DNA of 43,432 bases from an uncultured Deferribacteres bacterium (GTDB lineage: Bacteria > Zhuqueibacterota > JdFR-76 > DREG01), in contig CAJVYQ010000040.1 of assembly GCA_913009825.1 (NCBI GenBank), positions 1 through 43,432 on the forward strand, written 5' to 3'. Below are positions 1 through 7,757 of the stretch, piece by piece. The first letter of the stretch is position 1, and the number at the start of each line of letters is the position of its first letter. The notes beneath the pieces are model-generated. The model worked only from the letters and a program-made list of their open reading frames with translations, was not told where the DNA came from and ran no database searches. The translations under genes were made by a program, and so were the position numbers.

Positions 1-2
1 CG

Positions 3-125
3 GATACTTGTTTTATGCACAGGATGATTAACATCGAAGAATGGAACAAAAGATATTCCGGACAACTGTATTTTTCGGATCCTGACAAGTTACAATACCT
101 GAGTTATTATAAATGCGAAACTTGA
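3..125 (+). CDS. possible 3' end of a gene entering the window
   Basis: An open frame runs in from the left edge and ends in TGA at 123-125, giving about 40 residues that end in YLSYYKCET. The stretch around EEWNKRYSGQLYF looks protein-like (aromatic and charged residues mixed), but there is no recognisable motif and the piece is too short to judge coding character. It converges on the DUF4097-like gene, which runs the other way. It could be chance. Confidence 0.25.
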   Translation, partial: DTCFMHRMINIEEWNKRYSGQLYFSDPDKLQYLSYYKCET

Positions 126-190
126 GTTATCACATACTACAAACGGAAAGCGATTCTCTGTTTTGTCATCAAACCCGGAAGGTTTGCTTC

Positions 191-1963
191 TCACTCTTTC
201 CGCAGCGTAATATCTCCATCGGTTCGGAGTTTCACCAAAACGCCGCTATTGCCCGTCCGGACCTGCACTCCTTTTTCATCAAAATTTTCAAGAAATACGG
301 GGAAATCGGAATAAATTCTCCCATATTTTGAATAGGCGGAAACCGTGTATTCTCCTTGTGCGGGAACTTGCAGCACAATCGGTTTGTAGGTAGTAATCAA
401 CTCTATATACCCCTTTTCAGGCAGCCGTTTGATGGCAGAGACCTCAATTGGACTGCTTGTTCCGCGCACTTTTATAGACCCGGAAGTTCCCTTCAAAACT
501 ACATATTTATAGGAATTGGTAATTTCCGTATCCCCGGCGATACTTTCAGCCAAAATACTGCACGAACTGCCGTTTACACTCAGCTTCCCGCCAATATGAT
601 TCACGCTGATCGGTTTATAGGTGGAATAGATGAAGGCCGACCCGCCAATATTCATGGCAGATACTTCCCCTGAAGCATTGCGGACATCCAACCGGCCATC
701 GACCCCTTTCACATCCACTTTGTGGTAGGAAGTGACAATGTTTGCGTCGCCGGTTATATCACGTAAAATGACCGCAGCGTTATTTGCCTTCACATCCACA
801 TCTCCGGAAATTTTTTCCAGCTCCACCGTTTTATAGGAAGAACGAACCGCTGCGTTCCCGGCAACCCGGTAAACAACCACAGCGCAGGAATTGCCGTCCA
901 CATCCACGGGACCGCCGATATTCCGCAGCTCTACTTTTGCATAAGACGTGCGAACGGTTGCATCCCGGCCAATTCGTGTAGCCGTTACCTGACTGGAATT
1001 GGCAATAATATTCAATGAACCTCCCGTACTATCTACGCTAACCGGTTTGTAACTTGTTTCGATCACTACATTTCCGTTCACGTTTTTAACATACACGCTA
1101 CTGCTGTTGCCTTTCACTCCAAGCTCGCCCTGTACATTGGCGATGGTAATTTTGCGATAAGAAGAGGTGATATCACAACTGCCCTGCACACCATCACCCG
1201 TAATCTGCGAACTGTTTCCCAGAATGGTAACAGAACCGCCGATATTGGTAAAATCAACCGGTTTGTAACTGTTTTCCACCCGGGTATCGCCGCCAATATC
1301 TTTCAATGATACCCGGCAACTTGAACCGTTGATTGCAACCGGTCCGGAAAAATTTACCACTTCTATCTTAGCATATTTATTCAACACCGTCAGTTCACCG
1401 CGGCCGTTTTCGACGATAACTTCACCGGAAGAATTGTCCAGATTCAACTGCCCGGTCAGGTGATTGGCGTAAACATCGCCATATCTGTTTTCCAGGGAAA
1501 TGGATTGTTTTTCCGGAACTACAATTTTCACATCATAAGAAACGGATAAACCAAACTCATTTCTATGCAGCAGCTTTTGCAAAAAACGGGACAATCCGCC
1601 TTTCTGCTTCGTATCGTAATCGGCATCTCTGGGATTTTTGATGGTCAGTTTTGTCTCATTACGATAATCCCGCAGTTTCATGGAAATCCGGTGCAAAAAT
1701 TCGGTTACAAGTTCTTCATCTTTTCCCTGCACTTCCACTGTTGCTTCAACGATAATTTCATTGGTCTGCTTCCCGGTTATTGAAATATCGGCATTCTTCA
1801 GATCGATATACAGCGTCCCCCCCGGTTTTGCAGTTCTATTTTGCGTAAGAACTTTCGATTTTATCACCCTGAATGCTTCTCCGGCTTGGGCGTCTGCCCG
1901 AAATAAATACAGGGAAACCAATGCCAATGTGAGAAATAAGAGTTGTGTTTTGCTGCGTTTCAT
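191..1963 (-). CDS. secreted DUF4097-like beta-solenoid repeat protein
   Basis: 590-residue protein with a Sec signal peptide (basic MKRSK, hydrophobic core, likely cleavage after ADAQA near residue 27). A DUF4097-like head is followed by a regular repeat from about residue 155 to the end: a turn of the type (N/S/T)SYKPV alternates with GNSSxVxxxxIxG, giving a unit of about 36 residues. Some eleven SYK/TYK/KYG-type turns are visible. This predicts a stacked beta-solenoid exposed on the cell surface or in the periplasm. Many small and polar residues (G, N, S, T) and few Cys fit that. A Shine-Dalgarno GGAGGT precedes the start. It lies just downstream of an anti-sigma factor and an ECF sigma factor on the same strand, so it is probably part of that regulon. 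DUF4097 members are usually shorter. No enzymatic motif was seen and the function is unknown. Confidence 0.8.
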   Translation of the reverse strand: MKRSKTQLLFLTLALVSLYLFRADAQAGEAFRVIKSKVLTQNRTAKPGGTLYIDLKNADISITGKQTNEIIVEATVEVQGKDEELVTEFLHRISMKLRDYRNETKLTIKNPRDADYDTKQKGGLSRFLQKLLHRNEFGLSVSYDVKIVVPEKQSISLENRYGDVYANHLTGQLNLDNSSGEVIVENGRGELTVLNKYAKIEVVNFSGPVAINGSSCRVSLKDIGGDTRVENSYKPVDFTNIGGSVTILGNSSQITGDGVQGSCDITSSYRKITIANVQGELGVKGNSSSVYVKNVNGNVVIETSYKPVSVDSTGGSLNIIANSSQVTATRIGRDATVRTSYAKVELRNIGGPVDVDGNSCAVVVYRVAGNAAVRSSYKTVELEKISGDVDVKANNAAVILRDITGDANIVTSYHKVDVKGVDGRLDVRNASGEVSAMNIGGSAFIYSTYKPISVNHIGGKLSVNGSSCSILAESIAGDTEITNSYKYVVLKGTSGSIKVRGTSSPIEVSAIKRLPEKGYIELITTYKPIVLQVPAQGEYTVSAYSKYGRIYSDFPVFLENFDEKGVQVRTGNSGVLVKLRTDGDITLRKE

Positions 1964-1984
1964 ATTGACCTCCGACTTTTTTAA

Positions 1985-2596
1985 CTATATTTCAACTTTA
2001 CCAAGGTTTACTATTTCCTTCAATGTTTCTTTTTTGTCTGCCAGAGCCGCCAACAGATAACGGCGAATATGAGCATTGGCGGGATTACCCTTTAAAGCTT
2101 CCCTGCAATGCCCAATTTGTTCATCGATGGCGGCCAACTTTTCTTTGTAAAGAAACATCAAATCCAGATTGAGCTGTGCCATTTGCGGTACAGCCAGATT
2201 TTCTAATTGAGTGATTGCCGCTTCATATTGTTTCTCCTTTTCTTCTACCCTTGCAAGCGCGGAATAGGCAAGCAATTTTGTATTGACGTTTGCTTTTCTG
2301 TCGGCAAAAAACAGAGTGATGCCGACGGCCACAACCAAAACGGCGGCAATGCGAAAAACAGCGAAATTGTTGAATCGCATTCTCTTTTTTTTCCATTGCT
2401 CCGTGCGAAGGCCATCTTCAATTTTTTGCCATAAATCGTGGGCCGCAACGGGTTTTTTAAGCAATTTCGCCGCCGCTGTCAGTTGCACGTCGCTTTCAAC
2501 CTGTTTCCGGCAGAGTGAGCAAACCGGCAGATGTGCCCGAAACTCCACGCCTTCAATTTCCCCCAGTTCGTATCGCTGATATTTATCACATTCCAT
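1985..2596 (-). CDS. membrane-bound zinc-finger anti-sigma factor
   Basis: 203-residue protein. The N-terminus has the anti-sigma zinc-binding pattern: Cys3, then His22-x3-Cys26-x2-Cys29 (HLPVCSLC). A single membrane segment lies near residues 77-98 (AVFRIAAVLVVAVGITLFFA). The C-terminal half is rich in Ala, Leu and Glu and looks helical, TPR-like, presumably outside the membrane, and may sense or bind a partner. Only 4 nt separate it from the stop of the upstream ECF sigma gene, so the two are almost certainly cotranscribed and translationally linked. By family knowledge it should hold the sigma factor inactive until a signal arrives. The signal cannot be read from the sequence. Confidence 0.85.
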   Translation of the reverse strand: MECDKYQRYELGEIEGVEFRAHLPVCSLCRKQVESDVQLTAAAKLLKKPVAAHDLWQKIEDGLRTEQWKKKRMRFNNFAVFRIAAVLVVAVGITLFFADRKANVNTKLLAYSALARVEEKEKQYEAAITQLENLAVPQMAQLNLDLMFLYKEKLAAIDEQIGHCREALKGNPANAHIRRYLLAALADKKETLKEIVNLGKVEI

Positions 2597-2600
2597 AATT

Positions 2601-3146
2601 TTAGCCTCTCAAATCTCCCGCCAATATTTTTTTCAGTTTCTTTTTTGCATGAAAAATATTGGCTTTGACCGCGCCCAGACTGATTTTTAAAATTTCGGCA
2701 ATTTCCGTTTGTTTCACTTCCTCCACCGCAAACAGCACGAAGCAGACACGCATTCTCTCCGGCAACTGTAAAATGGCACGTTCAAGTTGAATCTTCATAT
2801 CTCCGTCCGGAGAATAGGATGGATCCACACAATCCAAATCCTGCAGCATCATTCTCTTTCTCTTCTCCAGCAGATCGTAACAGGAATTGACCAGAATGCG
2901 AAACAGGTAGGTGCTGAACCGGGCTGCAAAATTAAAATTCCCGATGCTTTTGTAGAGTTTCATGAATGTCATTTGAACCGCATCTTCCGCATCCTGCTTA
3001 TTTCCCAGCATTCGCAATGCAACACGCAGCAACGGCTGCCGGTATTGAACAAATATGCGTTCAAATCCGCTCACATCGCCCTGTTGACACAGGCGAATAG
3101 TATCATGATCGATTTCCGCTCCCGAAAGAGAAAGTTGTTTATTCAT
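2601..3146 (-). CDS. ECF-family RNA polymerase sigma factor
   Basis: 181 residues, the usual size for a group 4 (ECF) sigma factor. The sigma-2 region is visible as RMLGNKQDAEDAVQMTFMK (about residues 46-64) followed by FSTYLFRILVNSCYDLL. The sigma-4 helix-turn-helix follows as LPERMRVCFVLFAVEEVKQ and TEIAEILKISLGAVKANIFHA, ending in a basic KKKLKKIL tail. First gene of a set with the zinc-finger anti-sigma factor (4-nt gap) and the beta-solenoid protein. ECF operons are usually autoregulated. The upstream region has no homologue here that would let me define its promoter. Confidence 0.93.
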   Translation of the reverse strand: MNKQLSLSGAEIDHDTIRLCQQGDVSGFERIFVQYRQPLLRVALRMLGNKQDAEDAVQMTFMKLYKSIGNFNFAARFSTYLFRILVNSCYDLLEKRKRMMLQDLDCVDPSYSPDGDMKIQLERAILQLPERMRVCFVLFAVEEVKQTEIAEILKISLGAVKANIFHAKKKLKKILAGDLRG

Positions 3147-3250
3147 TTTTACTGTTAGACCTGATATTGACCGGAAAGGTTTAATGTATATTTTTATCCT
3201 TCATATTCGATACTTAAATTGCGAAAGTTTTTTGCATTCATGCAACAAAA

Positions 3251-3383
3251 CAATATTGACGCACTCGTAAAAAGTCCCCAAATTTGACGACGAATCTATA
3301 TATAGCATGAAATCAAATACAATATATACCATATTTTGACCATGCTTTTACTGTGTCGACTTTTTACGAGTTCATCAATATTG
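3251..3383. repeat. MITE-like element, CGTAAAAAGTC family, copy A
   Basis: About 133 bp bounded by imperfect inverted repeats of 26 bp. The left arm starts caatattgacgcactcg at 3251 and continues through cgtaaaaagtc to 3276. The right arm (3358-3383) is its complement with two mismatches. The interior is AT-rich and non-coding. Copy B at 29465-29583 shares the gtaaaaagtc core of the arms. It could be a miniature transposon or a bidirectional terminator-like stem. Confidence 0.7.
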
Positions 3384-3401
3384 ACATTCCGTTTTTTTTA
3401 T

Positions 3402-3678
3402 GTAAAACCTCAGTTACGGGTGGAAGTATGCATAAACCTTATTTTTGTTTTTTCAACCTTAATAGCTGCAAGTAGCCCCACCCCATTTTTACCTTATTAC
3501 CTTATTTTTCATGTTTTCATATCACAACTAAGGTAATAAGGTTTAGAGACTTGATTGCAAATCATGCTATTAAGGTGTAAAAGATAAAAATAAGGTTTTT
3601 AGAACTCTAAAATGGGTAGCTCAGGCTACAAAATAATGAAGCGAAACCACTTTTATCCACCCGTAACTGAGGTTTTAC
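3402..3678. repeat. 277-bp palindromic element with 23-bp perfect terminal inverted repeats
   Basis: The ends are perfect inverted repeats: gtaaaacctcagttacggg plus TGGA at 3402-3424, and the exact complement at 3656-3678. Inside are further complementary pairs: accttattacctta (about 3490) with taaggtaataaggt (about 3531), an AAACCTTATTTTT block (about 3434) with AAAAATAAGGTTT (about 3588), CCTTAATAGC (about 3459) with GCTATTAAGG (about 3567), and a CCCATTTTTA-like block (about 3481) with AAAATGGG (about 3610). The inner pairs are not in simple mirror order, so this is not one plain hairpin. No ORF lies inside. It is probably a non-autonomous mobile element. Confidence 0.75.
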
Positions 3679-3769
3679 TTTTTCATTTAAAATTTCCTTG
3701 ACTTTTGAAATAAACAGTACTAAATTGCAAAAAAAGAAGCAGATCATTTCTAAAAATTGGGGCAACAAA

Positions 3770-3997
3770 ATGAGTTATGAACTTTCACCGGATATTGTCA
3801 AGAAAGCGAAGAAATGTAAAAAAGGCCTCCAGTGTCTTAAAAATGAGAAACCGAACTTCTGTCCTGCGATCAGCAACATTGGCGGAGAAGTCCTTACATT
3901 GACACGCAATTCGTGCAGCTATAAAATGTCCTTTGGCAACTCATTCATCTGCAATTGTCCGGTGCGAAAAGCATTGAACAATAAATATGGCATATAG
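3770..3997 (+). CDS. small Cys-rich hypothetical protein
   Basis: 75 residues from the ATG at 3770; the frame is open further upstream, but MSYELSPD looks like the natural start, with a weak GGGG 9 nt before it. Six cysteines (positions 16, 22, 31, 49, 61, 63) sit in a Lys-rich background (KKAKKCKKGLQC, PNFCP, NSCSYK, FICNCPVR), which suggests a metal-binding or disulfide-rich domain. I do not recognise a family. The stop lies about 20 nt before the GH5 start, so cotranscription is possible, but a functional link is not evident. Confidence 0.55.
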   Translation: MSYELSPDIVKKAKKCKKGLQCLKNEKPNFCPAISNIGGEVLTLTRNSCSYKMSFGNSFICNCPVRKALNNKYGI

Positions 3998-4017
3998 TGT
4001 GCGTTAAATATGGAAAT

Positions 4018-4792
4018 ATGAATATTCGATTCCATCATCTCAAATATATTTTTTTTATCTCTCTTCTTTTCCCACTGATCTTTTTCACCTGTTTGCGGGA
4101 ACAGGAGCAGGTTCAGGTGCCCGTCAATTCACAACCGGCAGATATCGATCCGTTCACAATGAATACAAAAATCGGCAGGGGCATTAATTTGGGCAACGCG
4201 CTGGAAGCTCCTAATGAAGGGGATTGGGGAGTAACTTTACAAGAATTTTATTTCGATTTGATCAAAGAAGCCGGATTCAATTCCATTCGTGTTCCGATCC
4301 GTTGGTCAGCCCATGCAAACTTGAACGCTCCGTACAAAATAGACCGGAGTTTATTCAGTCGCATCGATTGGGTTATTAATAACGGATTAAAACGAAATTT
4401 AACCGTAATCATCAATATTCATCATTATGAAGAGCTATTCAAAGACCCGGACAATCACAAAAACCGGTTCATCGGACTTTGGAGACAAATTGCGGAACAT
4501 TATAAAGATTTTCCTGCGGATTTGGTTTTTGAAATTTTAAACGAACCGCATGATAAATTGGACGCCTCCACCTGGAATAGTTTATTGAATGATGCCATCA
4601 TTGTAATTCGTGAGACAAACCCGACTAGAAACATCATTATTGGCGCGGTTTCCTGGAACAATATTGGCAGTTTAAACGACATACAGCTCCCTGAAAATGA
4701 TCGGCATATCATTGTGACTTACCATTATTACAGTCCGTTTCATTTTACCCATCAAGGTGCCGGCTGGGTTTCCGGCAGCAACGCCTGGCTAG
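4018..4792 (+). pseudogene. GH5 cellulase-like glycoside hydrolase, 5' part (interrupted by IS)
   Basis: N-terminal part of a GH5 beta-glycanase (endoglucanase type). I chose the ATG at 4018 because GGAA lies just upstream and a signal-like segment follows (FFISLLFPLIFFTC, possibly a lipoprotein signal with a non-standard Thr before Cys). GH5 landmarks: GRGINLGNALEAP, the RVPIRWSAH strand, NIHHYEELF and the acid/base Glu176 in EILNEPHDKL, then TYHYYSPFHFTHQGAGW. The frame continues 23 nt into the insertion sequence and stops at 4815. The catalytic nucleophile lies in the 3' fragment at 6865-7151, so this piece alone should be inactive. Confidence 0.9.
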
Positions 4793-4879
4793 CGGAAGTT
4801 TCCTACTTATTATAAGAAGCTTCCCATAATATATTGATAATTAAAAACAAATAGAGATTGCGTTTGTAGTGCCTATCTT

Positions 4880-6613
4880 TTAATCTGGCGCCAAACTATT
4901 TAACTCTAGCGTTTCATAGATTGCCTGTTGCCGATCAGACATTTTAGACAGAGTGCGGTAGAATTTGGCTTTTTGAGATTTGCCTGACGGCGGCAATTGT
5001 AGCGTCATAACTTCTTTTATCTCTTTTAATTCTTTTTCTAAAGTGGGGAGACCTATCTCAATACCGGCTTGCCATACCTGTCGATGTGCAAGCGAAATGA
5101 AGAGTAAAGATAGCACACAATAGAACGCGTGAATATGTAATTTTTGATCTGTCCAATGAAAATTCGGCTGCCATGAAGAAAAATGTCCTCGTTTGGTAAT
5201 TTTAAATGCAGCTTCGATTTGATATTGATGGCGATAACCCAAAATGATATCTACTGTGGACCAGTTGTCCTGATCAGTAAACAAAATAGTTTTACCAAGA
5301 CGAGTTTTTTGAATCTTGGTGAATTTTCTTGAACAAAATTTATATTCCAAATTCACTAATCCATCGTGTTCAGTGATGTCTATTTTAAAAATATCCTTCA
5401 TATATTGCTGTTTTAGTATGTCGTTTACTTGTTTTTCAATAGATTGATATGTGGAAGGAGTTCCTGGTAATGATGTACCACTATTACGAGCATCGATCCA
5501 CTTTTGTAATTTAGTCTTAAGTTCTGCGAGCTCTTTCCCGCATTTATTAATTTGTCGAAGCAACGTCTTGTTCTGTTTTTCATAAAAAGTTCGACTAAAA
5601 GTTACAACAATTGTACGTTTTTTCCCAAATGCAAATTCAGTGGTTCGGTAAGCTGTAACATTTCTAAGCCGTTCATCATTAAGAGGCTTAAAGCATTGCG
5701 AAGCAGTATCAAGTTTAGCCAGCGTTGGAAACTCGCTCAGTTTTAAAGAACCAATAAAATGATACGATGAGGCATCTACTTTTTTCTGATTTTTTTTCGA
5801 GTTGTTACCTTTATCATAAATAATTGTAATGTCTTCACAATATTTTGCTAACAGTTTATAACGGTCAATCAGTTCATCAACAAGGCTGGTGAAAGATTTG
5901 CTATCATTTGTGTTGCCTTCATAAATCTTATGGAATAGAGGAATATGAAAATCTCTTGTGACTGTCAACGCCAAATTGACTTGTCTGAGGTCATAACGTT
6001 TCTGTTTATTTTTACCTCGTTGAGCAATTTGGTTACGTTCGTTAAAAGTATCAATATAAGTGTAATAATTTGTTGTATCGTAAATCAAAAATCGCAAATC
6101 CAGATTATACAATTCAATAACATGGCGGCTAATGGATTTTTCAATCTCTGGAATCGCTGCAATGGGAACCATGTCCATGTGATCCCAGAATCTTTGCGAG
6201 CATAAGTCTGTTTTGCTGGCGCAATTATCCATTAGACGGGGCAGGCACGTTTGTCGATACCAATCCCAGCATGCCCTTTTACTAATAGGTTCAACAGTGC
6301 GGCTAATCGCCGCGATTGTAAGATATTGCCCAACTGTCAAACCTTGATTACGTTTTGGAATAAATTGATCGATTAAGTCAATGATGTTTAATTTTGTAGC
6401 TAAGTTAAAACAGGTGGCAACAATACCAAACTCGAATACAGCTATTTCTTTTGGAGCTTGAGTTGTATCTGCTTGCAGCCTGGCAGAAATAAGTTGCTCG
6501 ACAGTGCCCAGGTAGATTTGATTTACTGTGCGTGGTTTGCCGTTAATGCGTTTAGACTCGACCGCATAGTAATATTTTTTGCCTTTAATTTTTTTTGTTT
6601 TGAGATAAGCCAT
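4880..6613 (-). CDS. IS1634-family (IS4-like) DDE transposase
   Basis: 577 residues from the preferred start MAYLKTKK at 6613 (the frame extends to 6640). The N-terminus KIKGKKYYYAVESKRINGKPR is typical of IS1634-type transposases. DDE landmarks: YDTTNYYTY (first Asp), IIYDKGNNSKKN (second Asp), and YRHQYQIEAAFKITKRG (the Y-R-IE-F-K signature with the catalytic Glu). No frameshift or internal stop, so the enzyme may be active. It lies antisense to the GH5 gene it interrupts. A taggcactaca repeat sits about 25 nt upstream of the start and could be a transposase binding site or operator. Confidence 0.9.
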   Translation of the reverse strand: MAYLKTKKIKGKKYYYAVESKRINGKPRTVNQIYLGTVEQLISARLQADTTQAPKEIAVFEFGIVATCFNLATKLNIIDLIDQFIPKRNQGLTVGQYLTIAAISRTVEPISKRACWDWYRQTCLPRLMDNCASKTDLCSQRFWDHMDMVPIAAIPEIEKSISRHVIELYNLDLRFLIYDTTNYYTYIDTFNERNQIAQRGKNKQKRYDLRQVNLALTVTRDFHIPLFHKIYEGNTNDSKSFTSLVDELIDRYKLLAKYCEDITIIYDKGNNSKKNQKKVDASSYHFIGSLKLSEFPTLAKLDTASQCFKPLNDERLRNVTAYRTTEFAFGKKRTIVVTFSRTFYEKQNKTLLRQINKCGKELAELKTKLQKWIDARNSGTSLPGTPSTYQSIEKQVNDILKQQYMKDIFKIDITEHDGLVNLEYKFCSRKFTKIQKTRLGKTILFTDQDNWSTVDIILGYRHQYQIEAAFKITKRGHFSSWQPNFHWTDQKLHIHAFYCVLSLLFISLAHRQVWQAGIEIGLPTLEKELKEIKEVMTLQLPPSGKSQKAKFYRTLSKMSDRQQAIYETLELNSLAPD

Positions 6614-6860
6614 GAGTGCCTCACAATATCTGTTAGGCACTACATTACGAAATATTTAATTTAAAGTCAAGTACTTTTTTATATTTTATGCATCACATTA
6701 TCTTTATTTCAAGATAGTTAACATTGTTTCTTATTAACATTGGTTCATTAAACGTTATGACTGATTTGTTATTAATGTTAGGCACTACATATCAACGGTT
6801 GTAACTTTCTGTTTTTTATGATAATTCGTTATTCTACTTTTAATAACTAGGAAACTTCCG
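6614..6860. repeat. IS upstream end with subterminal repeats
   Basis: About 250 bp between the transposase start and the outer terminal repeat. It contains gttaggcactacat twice (about 6632-6645 and about 6777-6790); the 11-nt core is mirrored at the other end at 4865-4875. The stretch is AT-rich and otherwise empty. The pairs may be subterminal transposase binding sites, or the ends of an IS nested inside another element. Confidence 0.5.
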
Positions 6861-6864
6861 CTAG

Positions 6865-7151
6865 GTACCAAATGGACGGGCACACAGACGGAAAGACAGG
6901 CGGTACAAAATGATTTTGACCGTGCAGAAAATTGGGGTAAAATAAACCATCGGCCTATATTTATGGGAGAGTTCGGCGCTTACGAGAAAGCGGAGATGAA
7001 CTCCCGTGTCCTTTGGACTAACTATGTTGCCCGGCAGGCTGAAGTGAGAAGTTTTAGCTGGGCCTACTGGGAATTTTGCGCCGGTTTTGGGGTTTATGAC
7101 AAGTATCAATCCAAATGGCGCAGCCAATTGCTCAAAGTTCTCATTCCATGA
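6865..7151 (+). pseudogene. GH5 cellulase-like glycoside hydrolase, 3' part
   Basis: Directly after the right-hand CTAG the GH5 frame resumes as GTKWTGTQTERQ and runs to TGA at 7149-7151. It contains the nucleophile motif PIFMGEFGAYEK (Glu294 in the rejoined protein) and the C-terminal barrel strand SFSWAYWEFCAGFGVYD. The rejoined protein would be 353 residues, normal for a single-domain GH5. No start codon or RBS for independent translation precedes it. No other damage is seen, which suggests a recent insertion. Confidence 0.9.
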
Positions 7152-7757
7152 TGGACGGTTCATGTTTACAGATGACGACTCAATTCACTAATCTTCTATC
7201 CACCGATCTTCCGAAGGATGATAAATAACCAAACACAAAAAGATATGACTTACTGATAACGTAAATCTCCCAGGTTTCTATAAAAATAGAGCCTCTCTAA
7301 GTTTCATAATAATTGGGGGCCAAAAACCAATTTTCTACAATCAAATAAAACCTGGAAGTTTTCAATTCTCACCGGAATCCGAAACATTCCATGTTGTACA
7401 AATTTTTTCTAATCAAACAGAATTATTTTTTACCTGTATTTTCATAATAATTATAGTACATTATTGGAAATCTTTTAACTGTTCGGGTCGATGTTATTCC
7501 CGAATGCTTTTATCGGGAATACATCTTTTAGAAAATAGCAGATCCCAATAAAATCACACAGGAACAACAGAATTGTGTACCTTTTTTTATAAGCGGCCGA
7601 CACCAGAACGGTTACGGGGACATCAAAATTGCTTTACAAGTTACGCGCGGGAATTGCATGGAGAAAGATTCAAAGTGGCTCTTGGCGGCTATAACTGCTT
7701 CTTCCACCTTATAAGATAAAAACTCCCGCCGATTTCAGATTAATGGAGATGTATTAA
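7152..7757. other. 606-bp intergenic region, no gene recognised
   Basis: AT-rich spacer between the GH5 remnant and tldD. All six frames are broken by stops. Nothing in it resembles a known RNA or a strong hairpin. It should contain the tldD promoter; a GGAG at about 7745 is the likely tldD ribosome binding site. Confidence 0.5.

Larger units (their letters stand above)
4793..6860 (-). mobile_element. IS1634-like insertion sequence inside the GH5 gene
   Basis: The element is 2068 bp. Its ends are inverted repeats: cggaagtttccta at 4793-4805 and the complement taggaaacttccg at 6848-6860, with weaker matching over the next 15 bp. It is flanked by a 4-bp direct repeat CTAG (4789-4792 and 6861-6864); a 5-bp reading GCTAG is also possible. 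Removing the element and one CTAG restores a continuous GH5 reading frame (NAW-LGTKWTG), which fixes the insertion point. It carries one transposase gene. Inner copies of tgtagtgccta or its complement occur at 4865-4875, about 6634-6644 and 6779-6789. Confidence 0.9.
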
